From: Macrostomum hystrix
Taxonomy: Eukaryota; Platyhelminthes; Macrostomidae
Direction of reading: 5' to 3'
Length of the DNA stretch: 64,000 bases
Assembly (NCBI GenBank): GCA_950097015.1
Contig: CATNEN010000012.1
Span: 1,419,501-1,483,500 of the forward strand
Program-made: the position numbers and the translations under genes
In this document: piece after piece, positions 34,206 to 46,100 of the stretch
Layout: the number at the start of each line of letters is the position of its first letter
Numbering within the stretch: position 1 is the first letter of the stretch
Notes under the pieces: model-generated
What the model was told of the DNA's origin: nothing
What the model saw: the letters and a program-made list of their open reading frames with translations, nothing else
Database searches by the model: none

Positions 34206-34745
34206 CCCAGGTCATTTCGATGACGACATTTTGGTGAGTCATTTTGGTGACAACTAAAGTCATTTCAGTGACATAATTGGTCAGATTGGTGACAACTATT
34301 TTTGCACCTAAATATGCTAAAAACAGCCTTGACTAGGCCTACTCATTGCCATCTCGTTACCACAGAGTTTGAATGATAGGTCTAAGCTCAATATAGTACT
34401 AATTTATGTCACTAGATGCTATAAGTATTAATAAGAAGCTGCATCGCTCTGATTAAATCTGGGTTTTACTTTAAATGAGTTAAATTATTAAATTATTTAA
34501 TGAGTAGGCCTAGGCCTAGTCAATAGTATAGTTTCAATAGTTATTTGTTCCTAATTAAATGAGTATAATAATCATTTTTCAAGTTTTGGATTGACAAGTC
34601 GAGTGTAGGCTTTAAGTAGCTGCTAGATTGTGGAAGGCTGTTTTCTCAACATATTTAGGTGCAAAAATAGTTGTCAGCGAACTGACCAATTCTGTCACCG
34701 AAATGACTGTCACCAAAATGTCTTGTCACCGAAATGACCTGGGTC
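34206..34745. mobile_element. Foldback or MITE-like element with inverted arms of 110-130 bp
   Basis: The left arm (34206-34335) opens with cccaggtcatttcgatgacg and ends near tttgcacctaaatatg and aaacagcctt. The right arm (34633-34745) is its diverged reverse complement (aaggctgttttctcaacata, tttaggtgcaaaaatagttg, gtcaccgaaatgacctggg). The arms carry internal gtcattt-gtgac repeats. No coding capacity lies in the roughly 300-bp middle, and target duplications are not clear. Confidence 0.8.
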
Positions 34746-35899
34746 CCTCTGAAGGCATTATTGGGGAATAGGACCAAGCTGAAACCAAAAGACAAAAGCT
34801 TACTCACTAATGCATTAGCTGCAAGCCAATAGGCTCAATACAAAGTGCCATTGTTATTAAATAGCCCACCAACCTTAAAAAAATCTTGTAGCTATTTACA
34901 AAAATGTAAAAATCAATTGTTACATAGTTATAGTTATATACAACATATTGTATATAGACAGTCTTTTGACTTATGCTTAACTTTTAAATTAATGTAAAAA
35001 ACATAGGAGCATATTTATAATTAAATTGAGGAGATAACTGTTCAGACACAGTTCAGACGGAAATAACCGGTGAAATGTTATGATTCATAGACTTTGTCTA
35101 AACATGAAGCAGCTTGATATACCATTTTTGCAGCTCGAGAATGGATTGTAAATTTTCATTTAATTACTCAAAACGATTTGCATATTAATAAAATAAAATG
35201 TTAATATGTAGATGCGAATATAAAATAGCCACTGCATCATATAATTGTACCGTGGCAAAGCCACTTTGTTCTTTCGTAAAATATTTTCTTTGATTTTTCC
35301 TGTTTTCTTTGGTTTTACTGGTATTATTCGTAGAATGTTAGCGGCAGTTTAATCATAAATTTTAAATTCGGAGTTAAGACGTCAAAGCTCAAAGCAGCCC
35401 CTTAATCGCGAATTTTCTTTACTAATATTTACCGCTGCGCTGTCCCCTCTCAAAACAGTATATAGGCAGGTTGCCTCTGTATAATTTTTGGCCCACTCAT
35501 AGTTGCGAACTTTAGCAAAATGCGGGAGAGTAAGAATTCTGATCCTTCTTAGCTTCACCCTTTTTAGCATGACGTACGCACAGCTCTTTATTGGCCTGTA
35601 CAGTATAAACCAAATAAAGTTAGAGTGCGGCCATGGATGGTGAAGTGAGCAATGGGGGCTTGATAAATAATTTTAATCTATTAAAAGATTTCATTCATAA
35701 AACTAATATTCCTATAGCAGTATATTTAGAGTTGCCCATCCTGTCGCAAAGTGATATGATGGCGTAGCGACCAATAAGTGGCTATCAATATTTGCCCGCG
35801 ACGATGGCGACTAAAACCAGTCACATCGCGACGTCGCTTCGACGTACGACCTGGCTTGTGATTGGATGTCGAATATCAAAAAGTCAAAGAGTCAAAGAG
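34746..35899. other. AT-rich DNA, no gene seen
   Basis: Only short frames without family features were found between the foldback element and the LINE remnant. Confidence 0.45.
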
Positions 35900-38790
35900 G
35901 ACGGCGCGCCATGCCAGCATCAGCCAGCAGGCAATCGACGACACGCAGATTTCGGACCTGGCCGCACCGGTAGGGGGCTTCAGCGGCACCTCCTGCTATC
36001 TCAGCAGTAGGTTATCCAGGTAATCCACCGGGACAAAAAAAATTCTGGAGGGAGAAGACAGCCAAACTGGTCGTCAACAGCGGCTTGTTGCGCATGCTGC
36101 ATCATGTGGGGGATGGCCCAAAACCCATCAGCAGAGTGTCGTTTCGAAGAAAGCGAACCAGCCCGCGGGAGCCCTTTCACCCAGCCCGCACCAACCTGGA
36201 AAAGACCAACCTCTTCTGTCAGCAGTACAGCGCCATCTCCAGAGTCAAAGGAGGACCCCAGGATGTCCCCATCGACCGGAGCACGAAGACCGCCCTATAC
36301 ACTCTGGGTGTTCCTGCAAGAAAGATCCGTACCGTATCCCGATTCGTGCGCTCAAATCCGGGAAAGCACCAGCCCAAGATGTAGTCAATAACGACATGCT
36401 TAAAAGGCTACCGCCGTCTACGGACCAGAGACTGCTCGTGCTCATCAATCGGTCATATAATAATAATAATAATTGCAGGAAGGCTGCGGGCAGTGGCACA
36501 TCATTAGTGACACTAGACCCAAAGCCAGCGAGGAGGCAATTCTGCCCATTTCGCTGACTCCTGAGCACACACGCACACAGATACTGTACGCAGGCATAAC
36601 ACTCGCACAGGTGAGTATATCTGCCCTGACTTTCTCATCGTCAGGCAGTTGACATTGCACCCCAAATAAATGTGGCCTCGCCGTTGGATCGAACTTCGGG
36701 ACCGTTGTGCGAGAGGCAAACTCGTTAACCGCTCTGCCACCGACCCCCCTATCATCGGTCATCGATGGAAGGATAATGTCCAATGCAATGAAAAAAGTCT
36801 ACCTTGTGCCTATACCGAAGAGAGGGAAAGACCCTAGCAGCCCCGGATCATATCGTCCAGCATCGCAAAGCATGCTGAGAGATGCAAGAATGCTACAAGC
36901 ATCGCCAAGGTGCTCCAACCGCTGCGCTACATCCTCGAGAGCTCCTGCCGCCTCAGCAGCACCCAGGTCGGCTTTCGCCACGGCCGCTCCACCGAGTCGC
37001 GCTTACGACTGGGTCTGGAAGGCCGGCCTGATCCTTAAGCTTAAGAGACTGGGCATCCCTGCCTTCGCTGGATACGGAGCTTCCTCGCCAACCGCCACAC
37101 GATAGTGAAGGTCTAAAACTGACTCAGTGGAGAACTGATCTTCAAGGAAGGCCTCCCCCAAGATGGCGTGCTGGCACCCTGCTTTGGGTCATCTACATCC
37201 TACATATCAACGATCTCTACATACACCAGCGCTGTGGAAAAGGCCACCACGGACTGCAAACTATGCCGAAAACAGCGCGCTCCTGGCAGCCAGCCGGAGT
37301 CTCGAGGCCTGAGCAGACAAATTGCAGACCGCCTTGAAAAGTGGAAGGTGGAGCTCAGCGCTGGTGTGTCTATGGCCTGTCTTGCCTGCATGAGCGCCCG
37401 CCGCAGCCCATTGGCTGCCATGGCCAGCCGAAGCAACTGGGCCGATCAACAGACCCTGCGGGCGCCTACGTCAGTACAGTCCGGGCCGTCGCCGAATTCG
37501 CCTCGAGCATCTGGCTCTGCAGCGCTGCCCGGTCGACCTGCGACTCTATTGAGCGCCAATAGAGCTTCCTCGACCGGGCAGGATCATTACGGGATGCATC
37601 CTCCCGACTGACTCATGCAGCGTCATCCGCCTCACCGAACTGTCACCGGTCTCAGACATCGCCTCGGAGAGAGCTGGCCGCCTCAAGGAGAGTGTCCTCC
37701 GCATGGGCCTGGACCTGCCTGCTTTCAAATCGGCCACCAGAACGACGCGACCTCGACTCAAGAACCGCACCTACGAGGTCGCGCAACGAAGGCAGAGCAC
37801 CGCCGACTAACAGCAGGAAACGCCATACTTGGACTTTCCAACTTTGGCAGGAAACGAGACACCGACTGTCCATTCCGGAACTGCTGACGCCATGCGGCAC
37901 TCGAGATGCCATCTAGCATGGCGGCGGCAACCCTAGCATCGCCCCCTGGGACGCGCACACAGACAACGTCCTACTGTCTAGAGGCCGCAGCCAGGTGCAA
38001 CAGAACCGAACCGCCCGACGTCCGGAACACGGCAGCCATCGACACGCTGTCGGCCCAGCCGGAAGCAGACATTAGCGCCTGGACCGATGGCTCCGTCGTC
38101 AATGGCACTAGACCGGGCGGCAGCGTCGCCATAATCTGCACCAAACTGATCACCAACGTTCGCTAGCTCCCAGCCGGCCGTTACTGCAGCTCCTTTGGTG
38201 CGTAAATCGAGCAATTCAAGCCGCTCTAACCATCATCACCGATCAGGTCGCCCCGGGCGAGTCTCGCATCCGCCTCTGCAGCAATTCCTTATCCTCGCTG
38301 ATGGCCTTCAGACTGGTCCCCTTGGGGATCTTACAGAAAGTGGCCTGGCCTGCTGGCGGCGCCACATGGAGTTGAGCACCCGTCACAATTACATTGACCT
38401 GACCTGGGTCCCCGCCCACTGCGGCGTCCCAGTTAATGGAGCCGCGGACAGAGCCGCCAAGGCAGCTATTCGTCGGGATGATGACGCACTCCCGCGCCGG
38501 CATGGCAGACTTTCGCAGCCAGGAACCGCGCTGAGCACACCGCGGTCTGCCAGCTCCGCGCCGGCGCCTCAATGCTGGCCACAGATGTCCCCCCACTGCT
38601 TCGGACAAGCTGATGCACCGAACTGCCAGGACTGCAGTGCGGTCGACACCTCCTGGCACACCATGTCTTCAGCTGCCCGCGAGGGGACGCGCACCGAATG
38701 CGCGTGTTCGGCTCAGACGTCGAGCGCCTCCTCACCGAGCCGGGCCTGGCACTCCTCGCTTCTCCAGAGCATGGAGCGTTGGCAAAATCC
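35900..38790 (+). mobile_element. Decayed non-LTR retrotransposon (Jockey/I-like) with RT and RNase H remnants, 5'-truncated
   Basis: Protein motifs occur in order across several frames. ALKSGKAPAQDVVNNDMLKR and LPPSTDQRLLVLINRS lie before a SINE insertion, then VYLVPIPKRGKDPSSPGSYR, FRHGRSTES, and the RT active site as YAEN (37262-37273) where YADD is expected. After these come ADRLEKWKVELS, an RNase H-like WTDGSVVNGTRPGG, WVPAHCGVPVNGAADRAAK and a CxxC...H...C knuckle. Frames shift many times, and no endonuclease domain is visible. Confidence 0.85.
36457..36753 (-). mobile_element. tRNA-derived SINE (family A), copy 3, nested in the LINE remnant
   Basis: Reads in reverse: an (ATAAT)-type tail at 36457-36472, body, then tRNA-like head (gaggcaaactcgttaaccgc, gctctgccaccgac). 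The target duplication atcggtcat lies at 36448-36456 and 36754-36762. Removing the SINE rejoins the LINE frame (LLVLINRS/SMEG). Confidence 0.9.
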
Positions 38791-38890
38791 TCGCTAGCAA
38801 GCTTCGGCTAGCAAAATCCTCGCCAGCAAGCTTCGGCTAGCAAAATCCTCGCTATAGCAAGCTTCGGCAAGCATATTTCCGCTAGCAAAA
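38785..38890. repeat. Short tandem repeat (ctagcaagcttcggctagca aaatcctcg)
   Basis: Three to four imperfect units directly follow the LINE remnant and may be its 3' tail. Confidence 0.7.
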
Positions 38891-39139
38891 TTCATAGACC
38901 CCGGATATCACAAACTCATTGGGATGGTTGGGATACCTATATCACAACCATCCCAACAATCAGCAGTTGCCTGGCAGCCAACGGACCTTCTGTCGTTCAC
39001 CTCTTTCAGGAAAATCCTTAAACGACTAAAACGTACACAACAGCTGGGAGTCTGCTCTTGGAACAACACTCAGAGAAATTCAGTTAGCTGCCGAGGTCGA
39101 ATCGTCGCCGTTAGATTTCATTTTTAATGCGGATCAAAC

Positions 39140-39300
39140 CCCATTACCACCGTTCACAGAGGAGCTTATTCGGCCAAAAAAAGTGCACCAGGCGGGACAA
39201 GCGTTTCGTAAATCAGTCCTACGCGCCGCAAACCACAAAATTCCTAGAGGCCGCTAATTAAATCCAGCTGAAGCTAGCATAGATATTTCATCGCTGAAAG
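39140..39300 (+). mobile_element. Possible second LINE fragment
   Basis: A short translated stretch (AFRKSVLRAANHKIPRGR) resembles the region between endonuclease and RT in Jockey-like elements. It stops at once, and the flanks to about 39660 show no further domain. Confidence 0.35.
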
Positions 39301-39669
39301 AAATGCTCGCCGCGCTGCTAATACAGATTGACCCTCTATCCTATCCTAAACGCTGCAGTCAACGTCACTTTGCACAACTACAAACAAGAGAGATGACGAC
39401 GTTTACCTCGAGTGCTCGACATCCCCCGAAAGCTTCGACAAAATCAAGTTCGACTCTATACCGACAAAATCCAACGTAGAGTCAGCCAACCGCTTCAATT
39501 ACAGTACTTACTGTTCACCAGACCACGTGGGCACAAGAACTAAAGAGAACTTGTGGACCAGACCTCATGGACCCGGCCATCATCAGTCACGACAACAATT
39601 GTACATGTCTAGATACAGCGGCATGATCGCATCAACCAGTTGCTACGGTACCTGATTGCAATATGCCGC

Positions 39670-42600
39670 GAATCGAACACATTTAGAAGGTCAATAAAAC
39701 GTTGATCCGACTGAATTGGTGGGGCGCGCCACTCAGCTCGTTACGAAAAATTCCAGCACTTCGACCAGAACCTCGAATTGCACCAACCCCGTTTAAGATT
39801 TGAGGCGGCAACCTGGTTAGTGTTACTGCTAAGACCTTTTTAATTGTGAAATGTGGCTCCTCAATGGTCCCAACAAAAGAACCAGCTCGGCCAGCTAGGC
39901 AACAGCAGGCATCTGAGAGCGGCACGGGCCCGCTCCAGATGCTCTTGCGTTGCCGTTGTTTGGTACAGTTAGATATTCCGAAAACTTTACACAGTGCGAA
40001 AGTATAAGTGCGCAAGTGCTGACAGCTTAGGGTTAGCAATACTAATCAGCAATATTTTTGTAGTACGTTTAGCTCAAGACTCTACTCCTCGTGGCCCTTG
40101 GTTTAGATCTGCTGCAATACATTGATAAATTATAACTATCAAATTCAAGTTCTATTATTAAAAGAAGACGTTTGAAGTATAATGCCACTGCCAATAGGAA
40201 AGCATGCTGTAAGACAAAGAAAGCTTTTGTTATACGTCAAATGATTCCGGAATTTTAACGCAAAAACACGTGCGCGCAATTGTCGATAATTTTGTGCAAA
40301 AGTTAGGCCCTACAGTAATAATTAAAAAATAATTTCAGGGCCTCAGGACTTGCTTTATCCTGAATCCTGAATCCTGAATCCTGAATTACCTGTATCAATA
40401 TTTCGTCAAACAAATTATTGAAATCAACTATTGCACTCAATAAGAATTTAACTGCTAAAACACAATCCATTTAGCTAGGCCTACTCTTAATGCTTTAATG
40501 GGCCTTTATTTGGATTTGTGTTACCTGGCTTTCGAGGCCCGTGGGAGACTTAGCATAAAAGTTTTAGGCTTATCCTGCACGGCGATTAGACATCTACAAG
40601 TTACATTGTTTCTTAAAGTCTAAGGAAAAACACTGTCATAGAATCAATATACATCCCTAGGCATATTGGAAAAAGTTGACAACCCACAGATGGCGTCCAG
40701 TGCGCTTTTCGGATTTTTCGAAAGCATGCACGCTTGTCCTACTTAACTGCAACTCGAAAAGACTTGAGCAGCCAGCAGAAAGAGGCATGGCTAAAGCGCA
40801 CCTTTCTCAATCCTTTTTAATTCTCAAGCGTGCATCCACAGGTTTTCAACATTTTTTCCAATTCGGATATACATAGGCCATAGACCTGGCTTAGCAAAAT
40901 CAAATGTAATCGTTTTCAGCAGCTGAATCATTTTCTAAAGTAGGTAGGCCTATTAGATTATAAGTAATCAGGCATTGTTCTTAAGAAATTTTGGCTGCTA
41001 CAGTTGCTCACCTCTTCTCAGTTGTCAACCAATCTGACAGACAAATATTTACATAGGCCTAGCTAGTTATTGAAGCTTGGTCTATCTTATTCTTAGCTAG
41101 GCCCCTAGCTTCACTGGCTATTTTATGACTATTCTTGAACCTTGCTAGTTAGCTCATTGTAGGCCTACTCACTGCATTATGACCTAAACTAAAACTGCAG
41201 GTTGACTACTAACTTGTGTAGACAAAAGTAGATAGGCCTATAGCTTTATTATATGCCTAGCTAATATATTCTGCCTCAAATGGCTCAATATAGCAATATT
41301 GTGTAGGGCCTAATGCCTTTTATTTTAAGTCATGGAACTTATATTCATGGCAATTGGCAGGTATCCCAGGCCAAATGAATGTGGCTTTGCCATTGGAATC
41401 TAACAGGTTCTAGTCTTTTTGTATTTCATTTTCTTTTCTGCCAACAGACAAGTTGTCTTAGTAGGCAAATGAAATTCATAAGCAGTATAAATAATTTCCA
41501 AACAGCATTTGATTTGATGGCTATGAGAATGAACCTTTAAAATGAGTCAAATATTGTTCAGATATACTGCAGACTAAAGGGACGCAGTCTTAAATGCATG
41601 TGATCAATATGAACTTTGTGAATGTGCATTGTAGCAGATGACTTTTTTCAATTGTTTCAATTGTAGACAAACTTTAGTACTTAGGGGGTTAGCTAAGGGG
41701 CTGGGACAGGGAGAGTGGACAGAGGCTCATACCACTGTACATCTATATCCCTATTTTCAACCAGGGTCCTATTGGCTATAAGGGTTGTTTGTTAGAATTC
41801 TTTTCTTAGCCTAACCCAGCTACAAACCTCTCCAATCCCTATAGGCCTGCAACCACTATAGTGTTATATAGTGGTTGCAAAAAGGAAAGGACAGACGGAA
41901 GTTGACTAAAGATTAAGTGTGCAGAATGTGTAGTCAGCAAAATGCCTTTAAGTTGTAATTCTAAATCTATTTCTATTCATCATTGTGGAACCAAGTGGGC
42001 TGAAAAGTGGCTTTAGGAAAGCAACTATTCTGGGCTTAAGATTTCCACTTGGTGCTGCAAAGATAACAAAAAAGGCAAGGCCTTCTGCACTCATCTGTTT
42101 AAAGTCATTTTCATTTGCATAGCAAGGAATCAGTGCTATTCATCAACATGCTGATAGAGCCAAACCCTGCTAGTAGGTCAGCAAAGACAATGACTTTTCT
42201 GCATCATTATTTAATCTTTGTTTCATATAAAATGTTGAGGTTGAGGCACAACATGAACAACAGGCAGTAAATGCACTTTTCTGTTGTTTACATACTAATT
42301 TACTTTTTTAGTGCTAATTCATCTGCCTTTTGCTAAAAATATATCTGTCTCTGTGGCAACTATGTTTGTATGGCAAAGTTTGTATGATGTTTTTTTAAAT
42401 AATTTAATAGTATATGAGATAGTGGCAGACAAAAAGGACAGAAACTGAATTTAGCTCATGGACCTTAGTACTAGAGACATACACATTGTACCACTTAATC
42501 ACTCTGCATTCTATGTGGCAGCTACTATTCCTACAGTTTTTTAGCTATCAGCTACCTAAAAGTACTAAATTATATTTAGTTACTTTTTGTAAATGTCATT

Positions 42601-43120
42601 AATACTTTGTTAATAACTTCTAATGAATTAGAACTAGAATTATAATATTAAATTTGTAACAGTTACAGTAACAGAGCTTTATATACTGTTTGTTTTATCT
42701 AGGCATGTACAAATGATAGTGCTAGTAGGCTGTTAACTGCTATCTGTTATATTACTAATTAGAGCATTGTCCAAGAGCATTAGACTAAGTTGTTAAAGTA
42801 TTTATTAAAGAAGTCTACATATCAAGCAACTGTTTAATGTTTTATATAATATAATAATAACAATTGGCTTAACTTTATAAGCTGAACCTGAACCTACATA
42901 TTTTTGTCAGGACAGTGGTTTAAAGGTTTCAATGTCAATTTGTCTACTTTTTTAAATTGTGAAAGAATCAGCAAGATAGCAAACATTAAAATAGGCTAAT
43001 TTGTAGGTTAAGTTACTATGAAGGTAATGAAATCTAAGATATTTTGTAACAAAAATATGTGTTTATATTATATTATATGAGAAGTATTGTTTTATCTAAT
43101 ACATAAAATAACAATATTTT
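39670..43120. other. AT-rich DNA upstream of midasin
   Basis: No midasin N-terminal exon was recognised. The region has many TAGGCCTA-like strings (40481, 40948, 41058, 41158, 41236) and a degenerate antisense SINE scrap near 41350-41405 (aaatgaatgtggctttgcca). Confidence 0.45.
40666..40861. mobile_element. Small MITE-like element with inverted ends
   Basis: Left end ttggaaaaagttgacaaccc (40666-40685); right end ggttttcaacattttttccaa (40841-40861) is its imperfect reverse complement. Similarity continues a little inward (cacagatggcg against tgcatccacag). Length about 196 bp, with no coding capacity. Confidence 0.6.
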
Positions 43121-43146
43121 CAGAGAAGCAAGTAAAACAAATACAA

Positions 43147-46100
43147 ATGCTGCAACAGCAGCCTCAGGCACAGTTTTGGCCTACCAAATGTGTTAAGAAA
43201 TGTGCCAGCCTAGTGCATCTGTGCGAACCTGACCAGCCGCTACTGGTCCAGGGCCCCGTGGGCAGTGGCAAAACCTCCCTAGTTGAACTTCTAGCCAGAG
43301 AAGCTGGCTCCAGACTGTCCAAACTGCAGCTTGGCGATCAGACTGATAGCAAGACGCTGATTGGCTGTTACTGCTGTACACCTGTTCCTGGCCAGTTCGT
43401 ATGGAAGCCAGGGCCTCTGCTATCTGCTGTACAGTCCGGCAATTGGCTTCTGTTAGAAGACATTGACAGCGCACCGCCTGACCTTCTGAGCACACTACAG
43501 CCGCTGCTTGAGCACAAGTCCATGTATGTGTCGCACTATGGCGAAAGTGTTTCTCCAGTCAGCGGGTTTCGTCTAGTTGTTACTAGGCGACTCTACCGCA
43601 GCCTTGACGGCTACTCGTGCGCTCACAACAGCTTTTTAGCTGCCGGTCACTGGCTCAATCTGCGCATGGATCCCATCGGTGACGAAGATTTGACTGAGGT
43701 CAGTCAGCGCTTTTTTAAGCTGATCGTTTAATGTCGTTTCCATAGCAACATCTGGTCTGTCGATGCCTTACGCACAGGAATATGTAGTTTTTTGTCACTT
43801 TCCTTAGCAACCGCTTGGCGCTATTGTATTGATAGTAAAAATAGCAGGAAAATAAATGAAATTATCAACATGGATTGTTTGTTTCATAATGAATTCCCAC
43901 CCGTATATACTGAACATAGAGATCTGGTTTCTGGTTTTTAATCTCCATAAGATTCGAGTATATTAAGCATAAAGTCAATCCTACATCGTGCAACCTTACC
44001 TCAATAACTAAAAATAGAGTTTAAAAGTACATCGCCTTTTTATTATTCAGATCATCCGACTGAACTATCCACACGCGGCGCCTCTGACGGCCAAGATTCT
44101 GGAGATCTACAACCTGTTTCAGGCGGCAGATCGAGACGCCGCACCGTCGCGTCAGCGCCGTCTTGTCACCACTCGCGACCTGTTGAAATTCTGCGCCAGA
44201 TTGGAAGCCGCCGCCGTCGGGGTGTCAACGCCGGACGGTCCCGTTGAGTACAATGCCCGGGTTGTGTTCCACGAAGCGCTGGACTGCTTCGTGGCCGCCG
44301 CTGTCGACCAGGACGAGCGTCGCGCCGGCGCGTTACGGTTGGCTCAGGCTGTCAGCCTAACTCGCGAGGAGGCCCTAGAAAGATTGAAAGGCCTAGCACT
44401 GGATGTTGCTGAGACGCCGGGCAGTTTGACCATCGGCCGGGCCAAGCTGGCTCGCCTGGACAGCCGTGCCAGGCTGCAGGGCGGCGGCCTGGCGTTGAAT
44501 CGCGGCACAGCCGGACTGCTTGAACGGCTGGCTGTCTGCGCAAGGCGAGTTTCACTTTGAACTTGTGTTTACGTAAAGGTCGGCGAACAGGTTGGAGGTT
44601 GGAGATGATGCAGGCACATACGGGTGACGTGCTCATTAATTTTAAAGGCCTGGCAAGGCCGCACTGAAGCGCAGTGCAAATTCGTGTATAAGTGGTATAA
44701 AATACAGTAGCTCTTTTGGGGGAAAACCTGACCTCAACGGACAAAGCCGTTTAATATCTCGACGATCTGAAGGGCTGGCGACTTGATTCTTCTGTTAGAA
44801 GATGCGCAACAAAAATTTGGCCCGTGTTCTTGAGTTTCGTGTGCTTGTGTTTCTCCGGTTCTGGTTCAGCACAAATAATTGTCAGCGGGGAATTTCCCTT
44901 CGTATACTTAATGACCGATTTTTTTTAAACTTCACCATATAGATAAAAATTTCCACAATTTACGTACCATCGTATTCAGAATCGTCGACATATTCAGCGA
45001 TTCGGAGACCGTGGTGACAAGGACAACTAACATTGTTCTGTATAAACCATATTGGTTAAAAAATGAAATAATTAACGATCATTAAAAGTCAACAATAATA
45101 AGCCAGCATGGCTACATGATGCATTTTTGTGAGCAGAAAAATTATGCCCATTTTGGTGGTTGTTGCCACCGGACATCCAGACGAGAATCGTTGTATATCT
45201 CGACGATGCCGATGTTTTGTAATTCTGTGGGTTGTTTATCGGATCTGCATTTTCATGGCGGTTGGTTGAATATTTTAGGAAATAAAGGGGAAAGAAAAAT
45301 GTGGATATTTCTACTGTTAAGTAGTTAGAATCGCAAAGTTGTAAGTTCTGTCTGAAATTTTCTTTTCGAAATTTGAACTGTCGATGCTACACATAAGAAG
45401 TGGATCTCGTTTCCATCTCCAATTCTATCTAATCCTCACTCACCTGTAATAACAGGCAGGGCGAACCGGCGCTTCTAGTTGGCGAGACCGGATGCGGCAA
45501 GTCGGCCTGTGTGCAATACCTAGCCAATAGGCTGGGCCGGAGTCTGCGCGTTATTAACCTGAGCCAGCAAACAGATCCGGCCGATCTGATTGGCGGCTAT
45601 AAGCCCTTGCAGCTGCGTCTCATTGTTAAACCAGTGCGGGAACAATTTGAACTGCTATTTAGCCGACTGTTCAATGCCGACGGTAGCAATGAGAAGTTTC
45701 TCACCTACGTACAGCTGTGCTATCACAGCGCCAGATGGTCCGATCTGTTGCAGCTAATGGAGCGACCATTGGCTAGCGCTCTGCGACGGTTACCAGGCAA
45801 CGTGGATTGGTTGACCCTGCGCGATAGGCTGGCCCAGCTTAGGGCTCAGCTGGTCGCCTGGTAAGCTTTGGGCTCGCTAATTTAGTAAAATGATAATTAT
45901 TGACGTCTGGGGCTCGAATCGGAGACCAAGGGGAAATATCGCGTCCGTGTGAGTTAAAGGAATATAATAGATTCAAAATGGCACTTAACTTAATTGGGCA
46001 AGATGTTACAGCTACAGACGAGACTGAGACTGAGATCAGATGATACGGGAGAGAGAGGGGAGACAAGGGAGAGATGAGACTCTATCTCTAGATGTCGGAA

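Noticed and set aside
35792-37912. Many short frames of 60-147 codons as separate genes
   Set aside because: They are pieces and shadows of one frameshifted non-LTR retrotransposon with a nested SINE.
39683-40039. Minus-strand frame of 118 codons as a gene
   Set aside because: No family features, no splice partners, and in transposon-rich surroundings.
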